NCBI RefSeq assembly: GCF_014206875.1
Contig: NZ_JACIJO010000002.1
Coordinates: 930,001-994,000 of the forward strand
Length of the DNA: 64,000 nucleotides
From: Algoriphagus iocasae
GTDB lineage: Bacteria; Bacteroidota; Bacteroidia; Cytophagales; Cyclobacteriaceae
Direction of reading: 5' to 3'
Under the pieces are notes generated by a model that did not search any database, was not told the DNA's origin, and saw only the letters and a program-made list of their open reading frames with translations. Positions 46,318-54,652 of this stretch are shown piece after piece; position 1 is the stretch's first letter, and the number at the start of each line of letters is the position of its first letter. The position numbers were made by a program, and so were the translations under genes.

Positions 46318-48023
46318 TGCTTTTTGGGTAAGTTAATGGTGAACGTTGTTCCCTTTCCAACTTCACTTTCTACTTGAATGCCTCCTTGATGCGCTTCAAG
46401 CATGGTTTTTACATAAGAAAGTCCAAGACCGAAGCCTTTTACATCGTGTACGTTTCCGGTAGGAACTCTGTAAAATTTATCGAAAATTTTCTTTTGTGCA
46501 TCCTTAGACATGCCTATTCCATTATCTGAGATCTTCACTATAAATGAATCTTCAGTTTCCAAAGCCTCCATTCTAATGCTTGGAGTATTTGGAGTGTATT
46601 TGATGGCATTGTCCAGCAGGTTATTGAAAATATGGGTCAAATGAAATGCATCACCTTCGACCTCTGGATTTTTCAATCGGTCAGTAAATGAAAGTGTGCC
46701 TCCCTTTTTCTCAACTTGTAAACTGATATGCTGCATGGTGGATTCCAATAGTTCACTCAGGTTTAAAGTTTCGATTTTTAGTTTAAAATCATGTTTGTCC
46801 AAAGCAGCGGCCTGCAAGACTTTTTCCACCTGAGAAGTCAGTCTTTTGTTTTCATCTTTAATAATCCCCAAGTATCGTTTACGGAATTTGTCCTGAGTGG
46901 ATAATTCCGGATCCTGCAATGCTTCTACAGCTAGACTTACAGTTGCTAACGGAGTTTTAAACTCATGGGTCATATTATTGATGAAATCATTTTTAGTATC
47001 CGAAAGGGCTTTTTGACGGATAATAACTTTGATCGCATAGATGAAGCAGAAAATGATCACTCCAATAAACAAGATGGAGCTGGAGATAGGAAGCCAGACC
47101 TGACGAATGACGTGGTAGTTTTTGCTTGGGAAAAATATATAAAGGAAATTTTCCTGGCCTAGAATATCGTTGGGGAATAATTTGGCTTTAATTCCATTCT
47201 TAATCAGATTATCTCCTTGACTTACTGGGCCTAAAGGCAAGAATTCTCCATCGTTTTTTACCAATCCCAACTCAAATTGTTCAGAAATACCTCTTTCCAT
47301 CAAATGGTTTCTCAGTAATTCCCGGACTTGGAGTGTATCCAATCTTTCTAGAATGGCCTGCTGGCCGGCTGCCAATTCATTCCAAGTACGTTCCACCATG
47401 TCAATTTTGAAATTGGCACGGCGAATTTTTTCAAAAATATCGTCAGAGATGTTGATTTCAGTTGTTACCTCCGGTGAATTGGGTTTCCTTATGGCAGGAG
47501 AAGATTCCAATTTGCTCAAATAAGACAATTGTCGTTCTTTCTCTTCCAATAAAATCGCCATTTCATCTGGAGTAAACATGCTTGAAGCAAGTTCAGGAGT
47601 CATGTAAGCAAAGAACATTTCCAATTCCTTCAACAGGCTCATGTCAAAGCCTCGGGATTCAAGAATTCTTCGGAAAGTTGGGCTTACTTCAGGAGCCGGC
47701 TCGCTAAACATCGTATCCACAATGGATGGCCTTGACTTATAAATGGGCCTTTGTTGGACATCGTTAAAAGTAATTGGTTCAATTTTTTCAAAAAGAGATT
47801 CCTGTAAGACTGAATCCTTCATCAAGGAACTTAAAAGAACATCAGAGGTTTCTCCTTTTTCCAACTGCTCTACAGTGCCGGAGAGAGCCATGTAGACATT
47901 TTGATCAAATCTTTCACGATTGATTCGAACAGCATTCCTTACCCAATAGTATTGAAATCCCATCAGGCCAAAACTGGCCAGGGACATCAAAACAATAATA
48001 AGAGTAATGTTTCCTTTAGACAT
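46314..48023 (-). CDS. Sensor histidine kinase (RprX-like)
   Basis: The 569-residue kinase has membrane helices at about 7-27 and 312-333 that enclose a 285-residue periplasmic sensor of no recognised family. The kinase core has His353 in MTHEFKTPLATVSLA, an N box (FNNLLDNAIKYTP), DNGIGM and GFGLGLSYVKTML. It should phosphorylate the response regulator encoded next, with which it overlaps by 4 nt. The signal is unknown. A perfect TAnnTTTG match (48028-48035, minus) lies so close to the ATG that a leaderless start would be implied, so I do not call it as a promoter. Confidence 0.93.
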   Translation of the reverse strand: MSKGNITLIIVLMSLASFGLMGFQYYWVRNAVRINRERFDQNVYMALSGTVEQLEKGETSDVLLSSLMKDSVLQESLFEKIEPITFNDVQQRPIYKSRPSIVDTMFSEPAPEVSPTFRRILESRGFDMSLLKELEMFFAYMTPELASSMFTPDEMAILLEEKERQLSYLSKLESSPAIRKPNSPEVTTEINISDDIFEKIRRANFKIDMVERTWNELAAGQQAILERLDTLQVRELLRNHLMERGISEQFELGLVKNDGEFLPLGPVSQGDNLIKNGIKAKLFPNDILGQENFLYIFFPSKNYHVIRQVWLPISSSILFIGVIIFCFIYAIKVIIRQKALSDTKNDFINNMTHEFKTPLATVSLAVEALQDPELSTQDKFRKRYLGIIKDENKRLTSQVEKVLQAAALDKHDFKLKIETLNLSELLESTMQHISLQVEKKGGTLSFTDRLKNPEVEGDAFHLTHIFNNLLDNAIKYTPNTPSIRMEALETEDSFIVKISDNGIGMSKDAQKKIFDKFYRVPTGNVHDVKGFGLGLSYVKTMLEAHQGGIQVESEVGKGTTFTINLPKKQ

Positions 48024-48180
48024 TTCACAAATTTAGCCTGAATCTTAGGGGTCTTATAAAGCTTAACAATATTTAACTGCCTCAAATGAGATCTCTTAAG
48101 TTTATGATAGGAACAAAATGAAGAATGATCCCGTTCTTTAGGATATGATTTCTTAATTACATTTACGATAAAGGAAAAGA

Positions 48181-48203
48181 GGAGGCTTATGCCTCCTTTT
48201 TTT
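48181..48203 (+). terminator. Hairpin terminator upstream of lysA
   Basis: A GGAGGC stem pairs with GCCTCC across a TTAT loop, followed by seven T on the plus strand. No plus-strand gene lies upstream between it and the divergent kinase start at 48023. It precedes the lysA promoter element at 48214 and so probably insulates lysA rather than attenuating it. Confidence 0.75.
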
Positions 48204-48213
48204 GTTATTTACC

Positions 48214-48221
48214 TATCTTTG
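48214..48221 (+). promoter_or_regulatory. -7 promoter element of lysA
   Basis: TATCTTTG, an exact match to TAnnTTTG, 17 nt before the lysA ATG. The same octamer occurs upstream of the M28 peptidase gene and of ileS. Confidence 0.65.
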
Positions 48222-48238
48222 GGCGCAAATTTCAGACC

Positions 48239-49471
48239 ATGTCCCTATCTCAAAATCCTATTTCTATCCAAGGCGTTTCTTTGGAATCTGTCGCAAATGA
48301 GTTTGGAACTCCTGTTTATGTATATGACGAAGAGAAAATCACCTCTCAAATCAAAACTTTACAGGCTGCCTTTTCCAAAGTTCCTTTGAAGATTAAATAC
48401 GCTACCAAAGCATTGACCAATATCAATATCTTGAAATTGGTCAAGAAAGCAGGTGGAGAAGTAGATGCTGTGTCTGTAGAGGAGGTAAGAATTTGTTTGG
48501 AAGCTGGATATGAAGGCAAGGATGTCATGTATACTCCGAATGGAGTTAGCATGGATGAAATCAAGCAAGTCGTGGCATTAGGTGCTATGATCAACTTGGA
48601 CAATATTCCTGTTCTAGAGCAGTTTGGTCAAGAGTACGGAAACTCTGTTCCAGTTTGTATCCGAATCAATCCTCATATCATGGCGGGGGGAAATGCGAAG
48701 ATTTCTGTAGGGCATATTGCAAGTAAGTTTGGCATTTCCATTCATCAGCTTGATGAGATCTTGGAAGTGGTCAATAAATATGATCTTCAGATAGCCGGTT
48801 TACATTTACATACGGGATCAGATATTCTCGATGCAGAAGTATTTCTAAAAGGTGCGAATGTCCTTTTTGAAGCTGCCATGCAGTTTAAAGACCTGAAATT
48901 TCTTGATTTTGGTGGAGGATTTAAAGTTGGATACAAAGAGGGAGATGTAGTCACAGACATTATGAATGTAGGTGATAAAGTCTCGGATGCCTTTTTGGAG
49001 TTTTGCAAAAAATACGGAAGAGATTTGGAGTTGTGGCTTGAGCCGGGCAAGTTTGTGGTCAGTGAATCAGGGTATTTGATTGTTCAGGCAAATGTCGTGA
49101 AGAAGACTCCTCAGATCACATTTATTGGTGTGAATTCTGGACTGAATCATTTAATCAGGCCGATGATGTATGATGCTTATCACAGCATTTATAATTTGAG
49201 CAATCCAGAAGGGGAATTGAAAAAATACAATGTCGTAGGATATATCTGTGAGACGGATACAATTGCCTCTGATAGAGAAATTGCAGAAGTGAAAATGGGT
49301 GATTTTCTAGTCATCAAAAACGCAGGTGCATACGGTATCAGTATGGCCTCAAATTACAATTCAAGACTAAGACCTGCCGAAGTTTTAGTGTGGGAAGGGA
49401 AGGCAAAATTGATCAGGAAACGAGAGGAGTTTCAGGATCTTTTGCACAATCAGGTGATTCTGGATATTTAA
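48239..49471 (+). CDS. lysA: Diaminopimelate decarboxylase
   Basis: The 410-residue PLP enzyme makes lysine from meso-diaminopimelate, the last step of lysine synthesis. The PLP lysine is Lys57 in KYATKALTN; GLHLHTGSD, FLDFGGGFKVG and EPGKFVV form the cofactor and substrate site, and the second-subunit cysteine is in CETDT. Full length, single gene, driven by the promoter at 48214. Confidence 0.95.
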   Translation: MSLSQNPISIQGVSLESVANEFGTPVYVYDEEKITSQIKTLQAAFSKVPLKIKYATKALTNINILKLVKKAGGEVDAVSVEEVRICLEAGYEGKDVMYTPNGVSMDEIKQVVALGAMINLDNIPVLEQFGQEYGNSVPVCIRINPHIMAGGNAKISVGHIASKFGISIHQLDEILEVVNKYDLQIAGLHLHTGSDILDAEVFLKGANVLFEAAMQFKDLKFLDFGGGFKVGYKEGDVVTDIMNVGDKVSDAFLEFCKKYGRDLELWLEPGKFVVSESGYLIVQANVVKKTPQITFIGVNSGLNHLIRPMMYDAYHSIYNLSNPEGELKKYNVVGYICETDTIASDREIAEVKMGDFLVIKNAGAYGISMASNYNSRLRPAEVLVWEGKAKLIRKREEFQDLLHNQVILDI

Positions 49472-49701
49472 TCTGAATTATTTATTGGATATCAATTAAT
49501 TGGTATAATTATTGATTTTCATGGTCCCAATTGACTTTGGAACACAGAATAATTGTGTTTTGTCAAGATGGTTTGGAACCCAATAAGATTGTCTGCCTCA
49601 ATCATAAGCCCTAGTAGTTTCACAACCTACATTTCATGTTAAATTCACGAATTTTCGTTGCGTCTTTGGTAAATTGAACGTAGCGAAAAGTGGAGTAGAT
49701 T

Positions 49702-50745
49702 ATGTTGAGGAAAGTATTAGGCATATTTATGTTTTTTATAGCTTTTTCGAAGGCTACATTAGAATCCTATGCCCAGGATACGCAGTTTTCCCAATTTTAC
49801 GCTGCCCCCTTGTATTTGAATCCCGCCCTTACAGGTTCTAGTGAATTAACCAGAATTGGTGTTAATTATAGAAATCAATGGCCTGGTTTAGATCAAAGTT
49901 TCAATTCCTATTCGGCCTATATTGACCACTACATTTTTGATTATAATTCAGGTATCGGACTGATTTTTAATGGAAGCCAAGAAAGCATGGCCCAGCTTTC
50001 TACAAATGAAATCGGACTGTCTTATGCTTATAGGCTTCAGATTAGTCAGGATTTATTTTTCAGAGTCGGCGGCCAGGTTAGCTACATGCAACGAAATGCT
50101 TTCTTTTCTGATTTGGTATTTGGTAGTCAGATTGATATTGTCAATGGTACAGTGGGAGGGATAACCGATGAATTAGATGGTGTGCCCTTAGATTCGAAGT
50201 ATAGTTTTATGGACTATGCTGTAGGTGGAATGATCTATACCAATAAATATTGGCTAGGAGTATCAGCACACCATTTGTCAGAACCCAATAGGTCTTTTGT
50301 AGAAGGACAGATTTCTGTACTTCCAATGAAATTCTCAGCTCAGGGTGGAGTGAAGTTTGATTTGGGACATGGAGGAAGAGATTATTTCACTCATGCCTAT
50401 TCAGAGAGGTCTGTCTCTTTTGCTTTCAATTATAAGCAGCAGGATCCTTTTAGCCAATTGGATGTCGGAGCTCAACTTTATTTGGAGCCTTTGGTATTAG
50501 GTCTTTGGTATAGGGGATTGCCAAGTAAGAACTCTCTTCCAAACAATGAAGCGGTGATAGGACTGATAGGAGTTTCTCTTCCAAGTGGGTTGGATATAGG
50601 ATATTCTTATGATGTAACCGTCTCTAAATTAGGTCTAAAAAACAGTGGAGGAGCTCACGAAGTATCGATTAGATACACTTTTTTATGGGGAGATCCGAAA
50701 TCTAGAAACCAAAGAGGCAGGGTAATTCCTTGTTTTAAATACTAG
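49702..50745 (+). CDS. PorP/SprF-family type IX secretion-associated outer-membrane protein
   Basis: The 347-residue protein has a signal peptide and the PorP/SprF pattern from its mature start: DTQFSQFYAAPLYLNPALTGS, then NYRNQWPGLDQSFNSY. The remainder is a beta-barrel of alternating strands ending in HEVSIRYTFLWG. Family members help localise or anchor proteins exported by the type IX system, often beside a gene for a large gliding adhesin; none is seen here. A remnant of a second copy follows in frame. Confidence 0.92.
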   Translation: MLRKVLGIFMFFIAFSKATLESYAQDTQFSQFYAAPLYLNPALTGSSELTRIGVNYRNQWPGLDQSFNSYSAYIDHYIFDYNSGIGLIFNGSQESMAQLSTNEIGLSYAYRLQISQDLFFRVGGQVSYMQRNAFFSDLVFGSQIDIVNGTVGGITDELDGVPLDSKYSFMDYAVGGMIYTNKYWLGVSAHHLSEPNRSFVEGQISVLPMKFSAQGGVKFDLGHGGRDYFTHAYSERSVSFAFNYKQQDPFSQLDVGAQLYLEPLVLGLWYRGLPSKNSLPNNEAVIGLIGVSLPSGLDIGYSYDVTVSKLGLKNSGGAHEVSIRYTFLWGDPKSRNQRGRVIPCFKY

Positions 50746-50787
50746 ATTTTCCTACTTCAGTCTGTTTTTAGGACAAAAAACAATATT

Positions 50788-51048
50788 CAGCCTCTAGTTT
50801 TAGGGGTTTGGTATAGAGGAATCCCGGTTTCTAATGAAGAGCAACCAAATCATGAATCAATCATAGCCCTAGTTGGTATCTCTTTAGGTGGAGGTTTAGA
50901 TGTAGGATATAGTCATGACTTTACTATCTCCTCTTTGGGAAATGCAAATACCGGTGGAGCTCACGAAATTTCGCTTCGATATAGCTTCCTTTGGGGAAAA
51001 GCATCAGGAGCTGGAAGAAAATCCTCTATGCCTTGCTTTAAGTACTAA
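50788..51048 (+). pseudogene. C-terminal remnant of a second PorP/SprF gene
   Basis: Translated in the same frame as the gene before it, these 86 codons give QPLVLGVWYRGIP, later LVGISLGGGLDVGYSHDFT, then GGAHEISLRYSFLWG and PCFKY followed by a stop. They align without gaps worth noting to the last quarter of the intact PorP/SprF protein (EPLVLGLWYRGLP, GGAHEVSIRYTFLWG, PCFKY). There is no start codon and no N-terminal part; about 40 nt of unrelated sequence separate it from the preceding stop. It is what remains of a tandem paralogue after loss of its first three quarters. From 51049 to 51202 nothing is recognised. Confidence 0.85.
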
Positions 51049-51202
51049 TATTAAAAAGCATAGAGGAATGAGTTAATTTCTATACTGTCAGTGTGTTTGA
51101 ATAATTATGGAAGGCCTAATACTTACAAAAGCTTATATTTTAGAACCTTGAAAGAATGTCCCTTTTTTCAAAGTAAAATATTTAAAAAAACAGCAGAAGT
51201 AT

Positions 51203-52237
51203 TTAAATTTTAATTGGGATAGAAATAGTGCCGCTACACCAGCCTGCCATCAAATCACCATCATATTGGCCTAAGTAATATAAGATTTCCCATTCTTTTT
51301 CAGTATCAATTACATAGGGGCCAAAAAACTCTTGGTCAGCCATTGGGATTGGCTCCATACTAGCATTGCCCCTAATTGTATGGTGATAAAGTTGTCTCAA
51401 TGGAATTCGGCTCAATAACCTATTAGCTAACACAGTTGGACCAGTAGCTTGCGTAAAGAAATTAACAGCATATAATCTTGACTTATAAGCTTCTGCTAGA
51501 GCAGGGTTATTGATTGCCTCAGCCTCTACGATTTTTGTTTTAAGCCATGTCATCCTATTTTGAAAATAAGTAGAAAGGCTATCCATAGTTAAGCCTACTT
51601 GTGCTAGCCCATCTTCAGACATTGCAAATCTCTGATAGGGTAGACGGCGACTAACGACATCGTTAGGAAATATTTGATACAATTGTTTGTCGGGACAATT
51701 CATATCCAAAGGATCAAATCTTGATAACACCATTTTGGAATCATCAGGGCTGGAGATTGTAAAAACAAAAGGATTAACTGTAAATCGGTCGGGATCTCCA
51801 TCGGAGGTTATTTGGTTTCTACCTTCAAAGATTGGTCCATTGAATGGCCCATTGGATTTAGGGCGATTAGCAAATCTGCATAAAAAGCCCTTCATTTTTT
51901 CAGTGAGATCCGAGACTACTTCACCGTTTATCTGTACTTCTTTCACCAGGATTCCAATCCCTCTAGAATTATAATTTACATAATCAGGAGAGGCTTCACG
52001 AATGTTTTTAATATCAAATTGAGGATTGCTTCGAAGAGGGTCTTTAAAGGCAGAATCTTTATCACCATATGCATCCTGGATGTCTTTTGCCTGTGACCAG
52101 ATCGAAGGATCCAGGAGGGTTTCACCTGCAACTGAATATGTAAATCCGCTGATTCCCCGTTGTTCGTTAGAAGGGTCAGGGTCAGTTGCCAATCGGCATT
52201 GAAAGTATCCGTCAAAAATTATGTCAAGAGTGGCCAT
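51203..52237 (-). CDS. Uncharacterised partner of ferritin-like protein
   Basis: The 344-residue soluble protein has no signal peptide or membrane segment. It begins MATLDIIFDGYFQCRLATDPDP, with a second characteristic part GPIFEGRNQITSDGDPDRFTVNPFVF. I recall proteins with this start in other bacteria, without assigned function. It begins 8 nt after the stop of the ferritin-like gene, so the two are probably made together and may form one complex. Whether it corresponds to another part of the VioB/RebD-type enzymes cannot be judged here. Confidence 0.8.
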   Translation of the reverse strand: MATLDIIFDGYFQCRLATDPDPSNEQRGISGFTYSVAGETLLDPSIWSQAKDIQDAYGDKDSAFKDPLRSNPQFDIKNIREASPDYVNYNSRGIGILVKEVQINGEVVSDLTEKMKGFLCRFANRPKSNGPFNGPIFEGRNQITSDGDPDRFTVNPFVFTISSPDDSKMVLSRFDPLDMNCPDKQLYQIFPNDVVSRRLPYQRFAMSEDGLAQVGLTMDSLSTYFQNRMTWLKTKIVEAEAINNPALAEAYKSRLYAVNFFTQATGPTVLANRLLSRIPLRQLYHHTIRGNASMEPIPMADQEFFGPYVIDTEKEWEILYYLGQYDGDLMAGWCSGTISIPIKI

Positions 52238-52245
52238 AAAAAGTA

Positions 52246-53946
52246 TTAATTAAAGGTGTTAGAATAATTTTGGAATCCTTTGGAAGGAACTGGTGCTTCC
52301 ATATTTCCATCCCAATAGGCACAAAAGTTTTTTCCAATTCTCTCGAAGTTTTCTTGCAAATACCCAAAAGATGTATCAAAATCCCGAGCGTCTTTTTGTT
52401 TATAGAAAGCCATATGGTAGCCCTTCTCAATACAAAGATTTTTCAGTTTTTCTGCTTTGCTACTCATATCATTGAATTGATCTAAGTAATATTTGCAGTC
52501 ATCAGAAGGGAGAATAGCATCCTTAATATCAGTTTCATTGTTAGGTGAAATATTTAATAGGAAATCGGGGCCGGCACATCTTTCTGGGACTTTTCCTTCA
52601 TTGGGAACAAAATCGGCATCTGCCGGAAGCCTACAGATCATCTCCCCAAGCGGTCTAATAATATTAGTCATGAAAGGATAAAATGCAGTTTGAAAATATG
52701 CATTTACCTTATTTGGTCGGATTCCAGTCGTTTGGTCTATTTCATAATGTCCAAAAAAGCCACTTAGCATTTTCACCATAACAGAATATGCTTGGTCAAA
52801 TAATTCCATGGCTTTTATTGCCACTTCATTTGTGACTTTATAGGTAGCTTCGTAAGGGGCGTTTTCCTGGGTGGATGGGTTTTTCAAATGTTTATTTTCT
52901 TCTAGAGAGATTGTAGGGTTCCAGACTACAGGAAGAGCTGGCTCAAAAGGTAACCCGGTTATTTTTTCTTCATTAGAAATCTCATCGAGAATAGTTTGAA
53001 ACACCCAAAAATGACTTCCCAAAGAAGGTGGTACTCCCCAAACTCCTTCTCCCTCCTCTACAATTTGGCTGATTGCTTCATCCACATACTCCACAAATTG
53101 ACCGATTACTAATGGATTTAATGTGATGTTAAATCCATAATGTTCATCTACTATTCTCTCAAAATTCTGGCCCTCAAAAATCTGGTAGTTTAGACCAATT
53201 ATTAAAAATGCTCTAATAAACGTATACAATTCTTCAACGCTATCGAAGTAAGTTCCATTTATAAGTGGTTGATGAATTTTATCTAATTCTGAATCTTGGA
53301 GATCATTAGAAAGGAATGCTGATAAAAAATCAAGGGCTTTTTGCTGGGACGCTATTGGATCAAAAGGCTTTGATTGCTGATGTGGAATTGTAAAGAGTTT
53401 TTTAAGAGTATCAGAAATTTCAGTTGCATCCAATGGATCTGAAACGGGCAAATGGTCTGGTTTTTCCCAATACCTAAATATCTCAATAGCCACAGGAGAA
53501 AAGGGCATAAGATTTACTGGTTTCCCCATTGGGAATGATTCTGCTGGCACTGGAAAATTAGGCCTATATAAATATGGATTTTCACCTATAATTGCCAATA
53601 GGTTCATATCATAACAAAGGTGCCCCATTTCTTCTCTTGAAACCATCAAGATATTGGCTTCCCATCTTCTTATTTTCTCAATTTGAGCTAATCGTATTTG
53701 ATTAATTCTTTGTTGCTCTGAATCAGTTGAATCAGGTTTGTAATCTGAAAATTCCTCTGGATATTTCTTAAGACTAAAGCTTGTGAAAAGATATTGCATC
53801 GCAAGCAAATGCTCAGTAGTGCTTGCCTGTTTTAAAAGTGAATTAATTAATTGAATAAATTCTTTTTTCTCCCCTTCTGAAATATTTAGAATCTTTTGAA
53901 GTAGATCTCCTTCAAGTTGGATTTTATTGTGTTTTTTCTGTGACAT
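52246..53946 (-). CDS. Ferritin-like domain protein (VioB-associated family)
   Basis: The 566-residue soluble protein carries in its first ~320 residues a ferritin-like four-helix arrangement of the type that Pfam groups with VioB/RebD proteins. Candidate di-iron ligands are Glu45 (TTEHLLAMQYLF), Glu96, Glu106 and His109 (REEMGHL, an E-x-x-H), Glu297-300 (IVEEGEG) and His312 (GSHFWVF). VioB and RebD couple indole-pyruvate imines in bisindole synthesis, but no other genes of such a pathway are present, so the reaction is open. It is transcribed divergently from the OsmC-FIST-cyclase operon, with 137 nt between starts. Confidence 0.82.
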   Translation of the reverse strand: MSQKKHNKIQLEGDLLQKILNISEGEKKEFIQLINSLLKQASTTEHLLAMQYLFTSFSLKKYPEEFSDYKPDSTDSEQQRINQIRLAQIEKIRRWEANILMVSREEMGHLCYDMNLLAIIGENPYLYRPNFPVPAESFPMGKPVNLMPFSPVAIEIFRYWEKPDHLPVSDPLDATEISDTLKKLFTIPHQQSKPFDPIASQQKALDFLSAFLSNDLQDSELDKIHQPLINGTYFDSVEELYTFIRAFLIIGLNYQIFEGQNFERIVDEHYGFNITLNPLVIGQFVEYVDEAISQIVEEGEGVWGVPPSLGSHFWVFQTILDEISNEEKITGLPFEPALPVVWNPTISLEENKHLKNPSTQENAPYEATYKVTNEVAIKAMELFDQAYSVMVKMLSGFFGHYEIDQTTGIRPNKVNAYFQTAFYPFMTNIIRPLGEMICRLPADADFVPNEGKVPERCAGPDFLLNISPNNETDIKDAILPSDDCKYYLDQFNDMSSKAEKLKNLCIEKGYHMAFYKQKDARDFDTSFGYLQENFERIGKNFCAYWDGNMEAPVPSKGFQNYSNTFN

Positions 53947-54083
53947 ATTTTGTTAAAAAATAAAGGTTATTATATAATTTCAAGAAATACAGTATCTTAA
54001 ATATAAGCTTTTGTTGGGACTAGCCCCATTTTTTTTTATATTTCAATAACAGTTTTTTCAATTTCAAAATAATTTTTATTCAA

Positions 54084-54650
54084 ATGCCAAACATTAAGAA
54101 TGGAGTGAATCTCGATAATATCGAAGCACTCGTAGGAGCGATCCAAAATGATCCCACAGTAGCAAAAGTTCAGTTTAAAGCAGAATCAGAATGGATGGGC
54201 GGAACCCAAGCTTCTGTCACAGTTTCTGAATTGTTTTCAAACGGAGCAAACATCAGAAGTGAAGGAAGCAAATTCAATTTAATAGTTGATGAGCCAGCTG
54301 TGCTGGGAGGAAAGGATGAACATCCTAATCCAGTTGAATACCTCGCCTCAGCATTATGCGGTTGCCTAACAGCAGGTATTGCTACTAATGCAGCACTATT
54401 TGGTACTGAATTAGAGAAAATCAATGTGGAGGTTTTTGTGAATTTTGATATTCATGGTGTGCTGGGCCTAGATCGATCTAAGCCAAGTGGTCCCCTGGAT
54501 CTACATTATAAGGTAACGTTAAAAGGGAAGAATGGAGCCACCATGGACCAGCTTATCAAATCGAAGGAAACTCTCGATAAGAAATCTCCAATAAAAAACA
54601 CCATTGAGCTTCCTTTGAGAGTAACGACCGAAGTTGTGATAGAGGAATAA
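54084..54650 (+). CDS. OsmC-like protein, first gene of FIST-cyclase operon
   Basis: The 188-residue protein has the OsmC/Ohr fold: VAKVQFKAESEWMGGTQAS, the block HPNPVEYLASALCGCLTAGIATNAALFG with two cysteines in CGC, and KKSPIKNTIELPLRV. The second conserved cysteine of true hydroperoxide reductases is a serine here (SPIKNT), so the usual disulfide cannot form; the CGC pair could substitute (inference). It may work as a thiol sensor or carrier rather than as a peroxidase. The FIST gene starts 2 nt after its stop. Confidence 0.9.
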   Translation: MPNIKNGVNLDNIEALVGAIQNDPTVAKVQFKAESEWMGGTQASVTVSELFSNGANIRSEGSKFNLIVDEPAVLGGKDEHPNPVEYLASALCGCLTAGIATNAALFGTELEKINVEVFVNFDIHGVLGLDRSKPSGPLDLHYKVTLKGKNGATMDQLIKSKETLDKKSPIKNTIELPLRVTTEVVIEE

Positions 54651-54652
54651 TC

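Noticed and set aside
48028..48035. TAAATTTG promoter match before the RprX-like kinase gene
   Set aside because: Only 4 nt from the ATG, so the transcript would lack the start codon region or be leaderless; probably a chance match.
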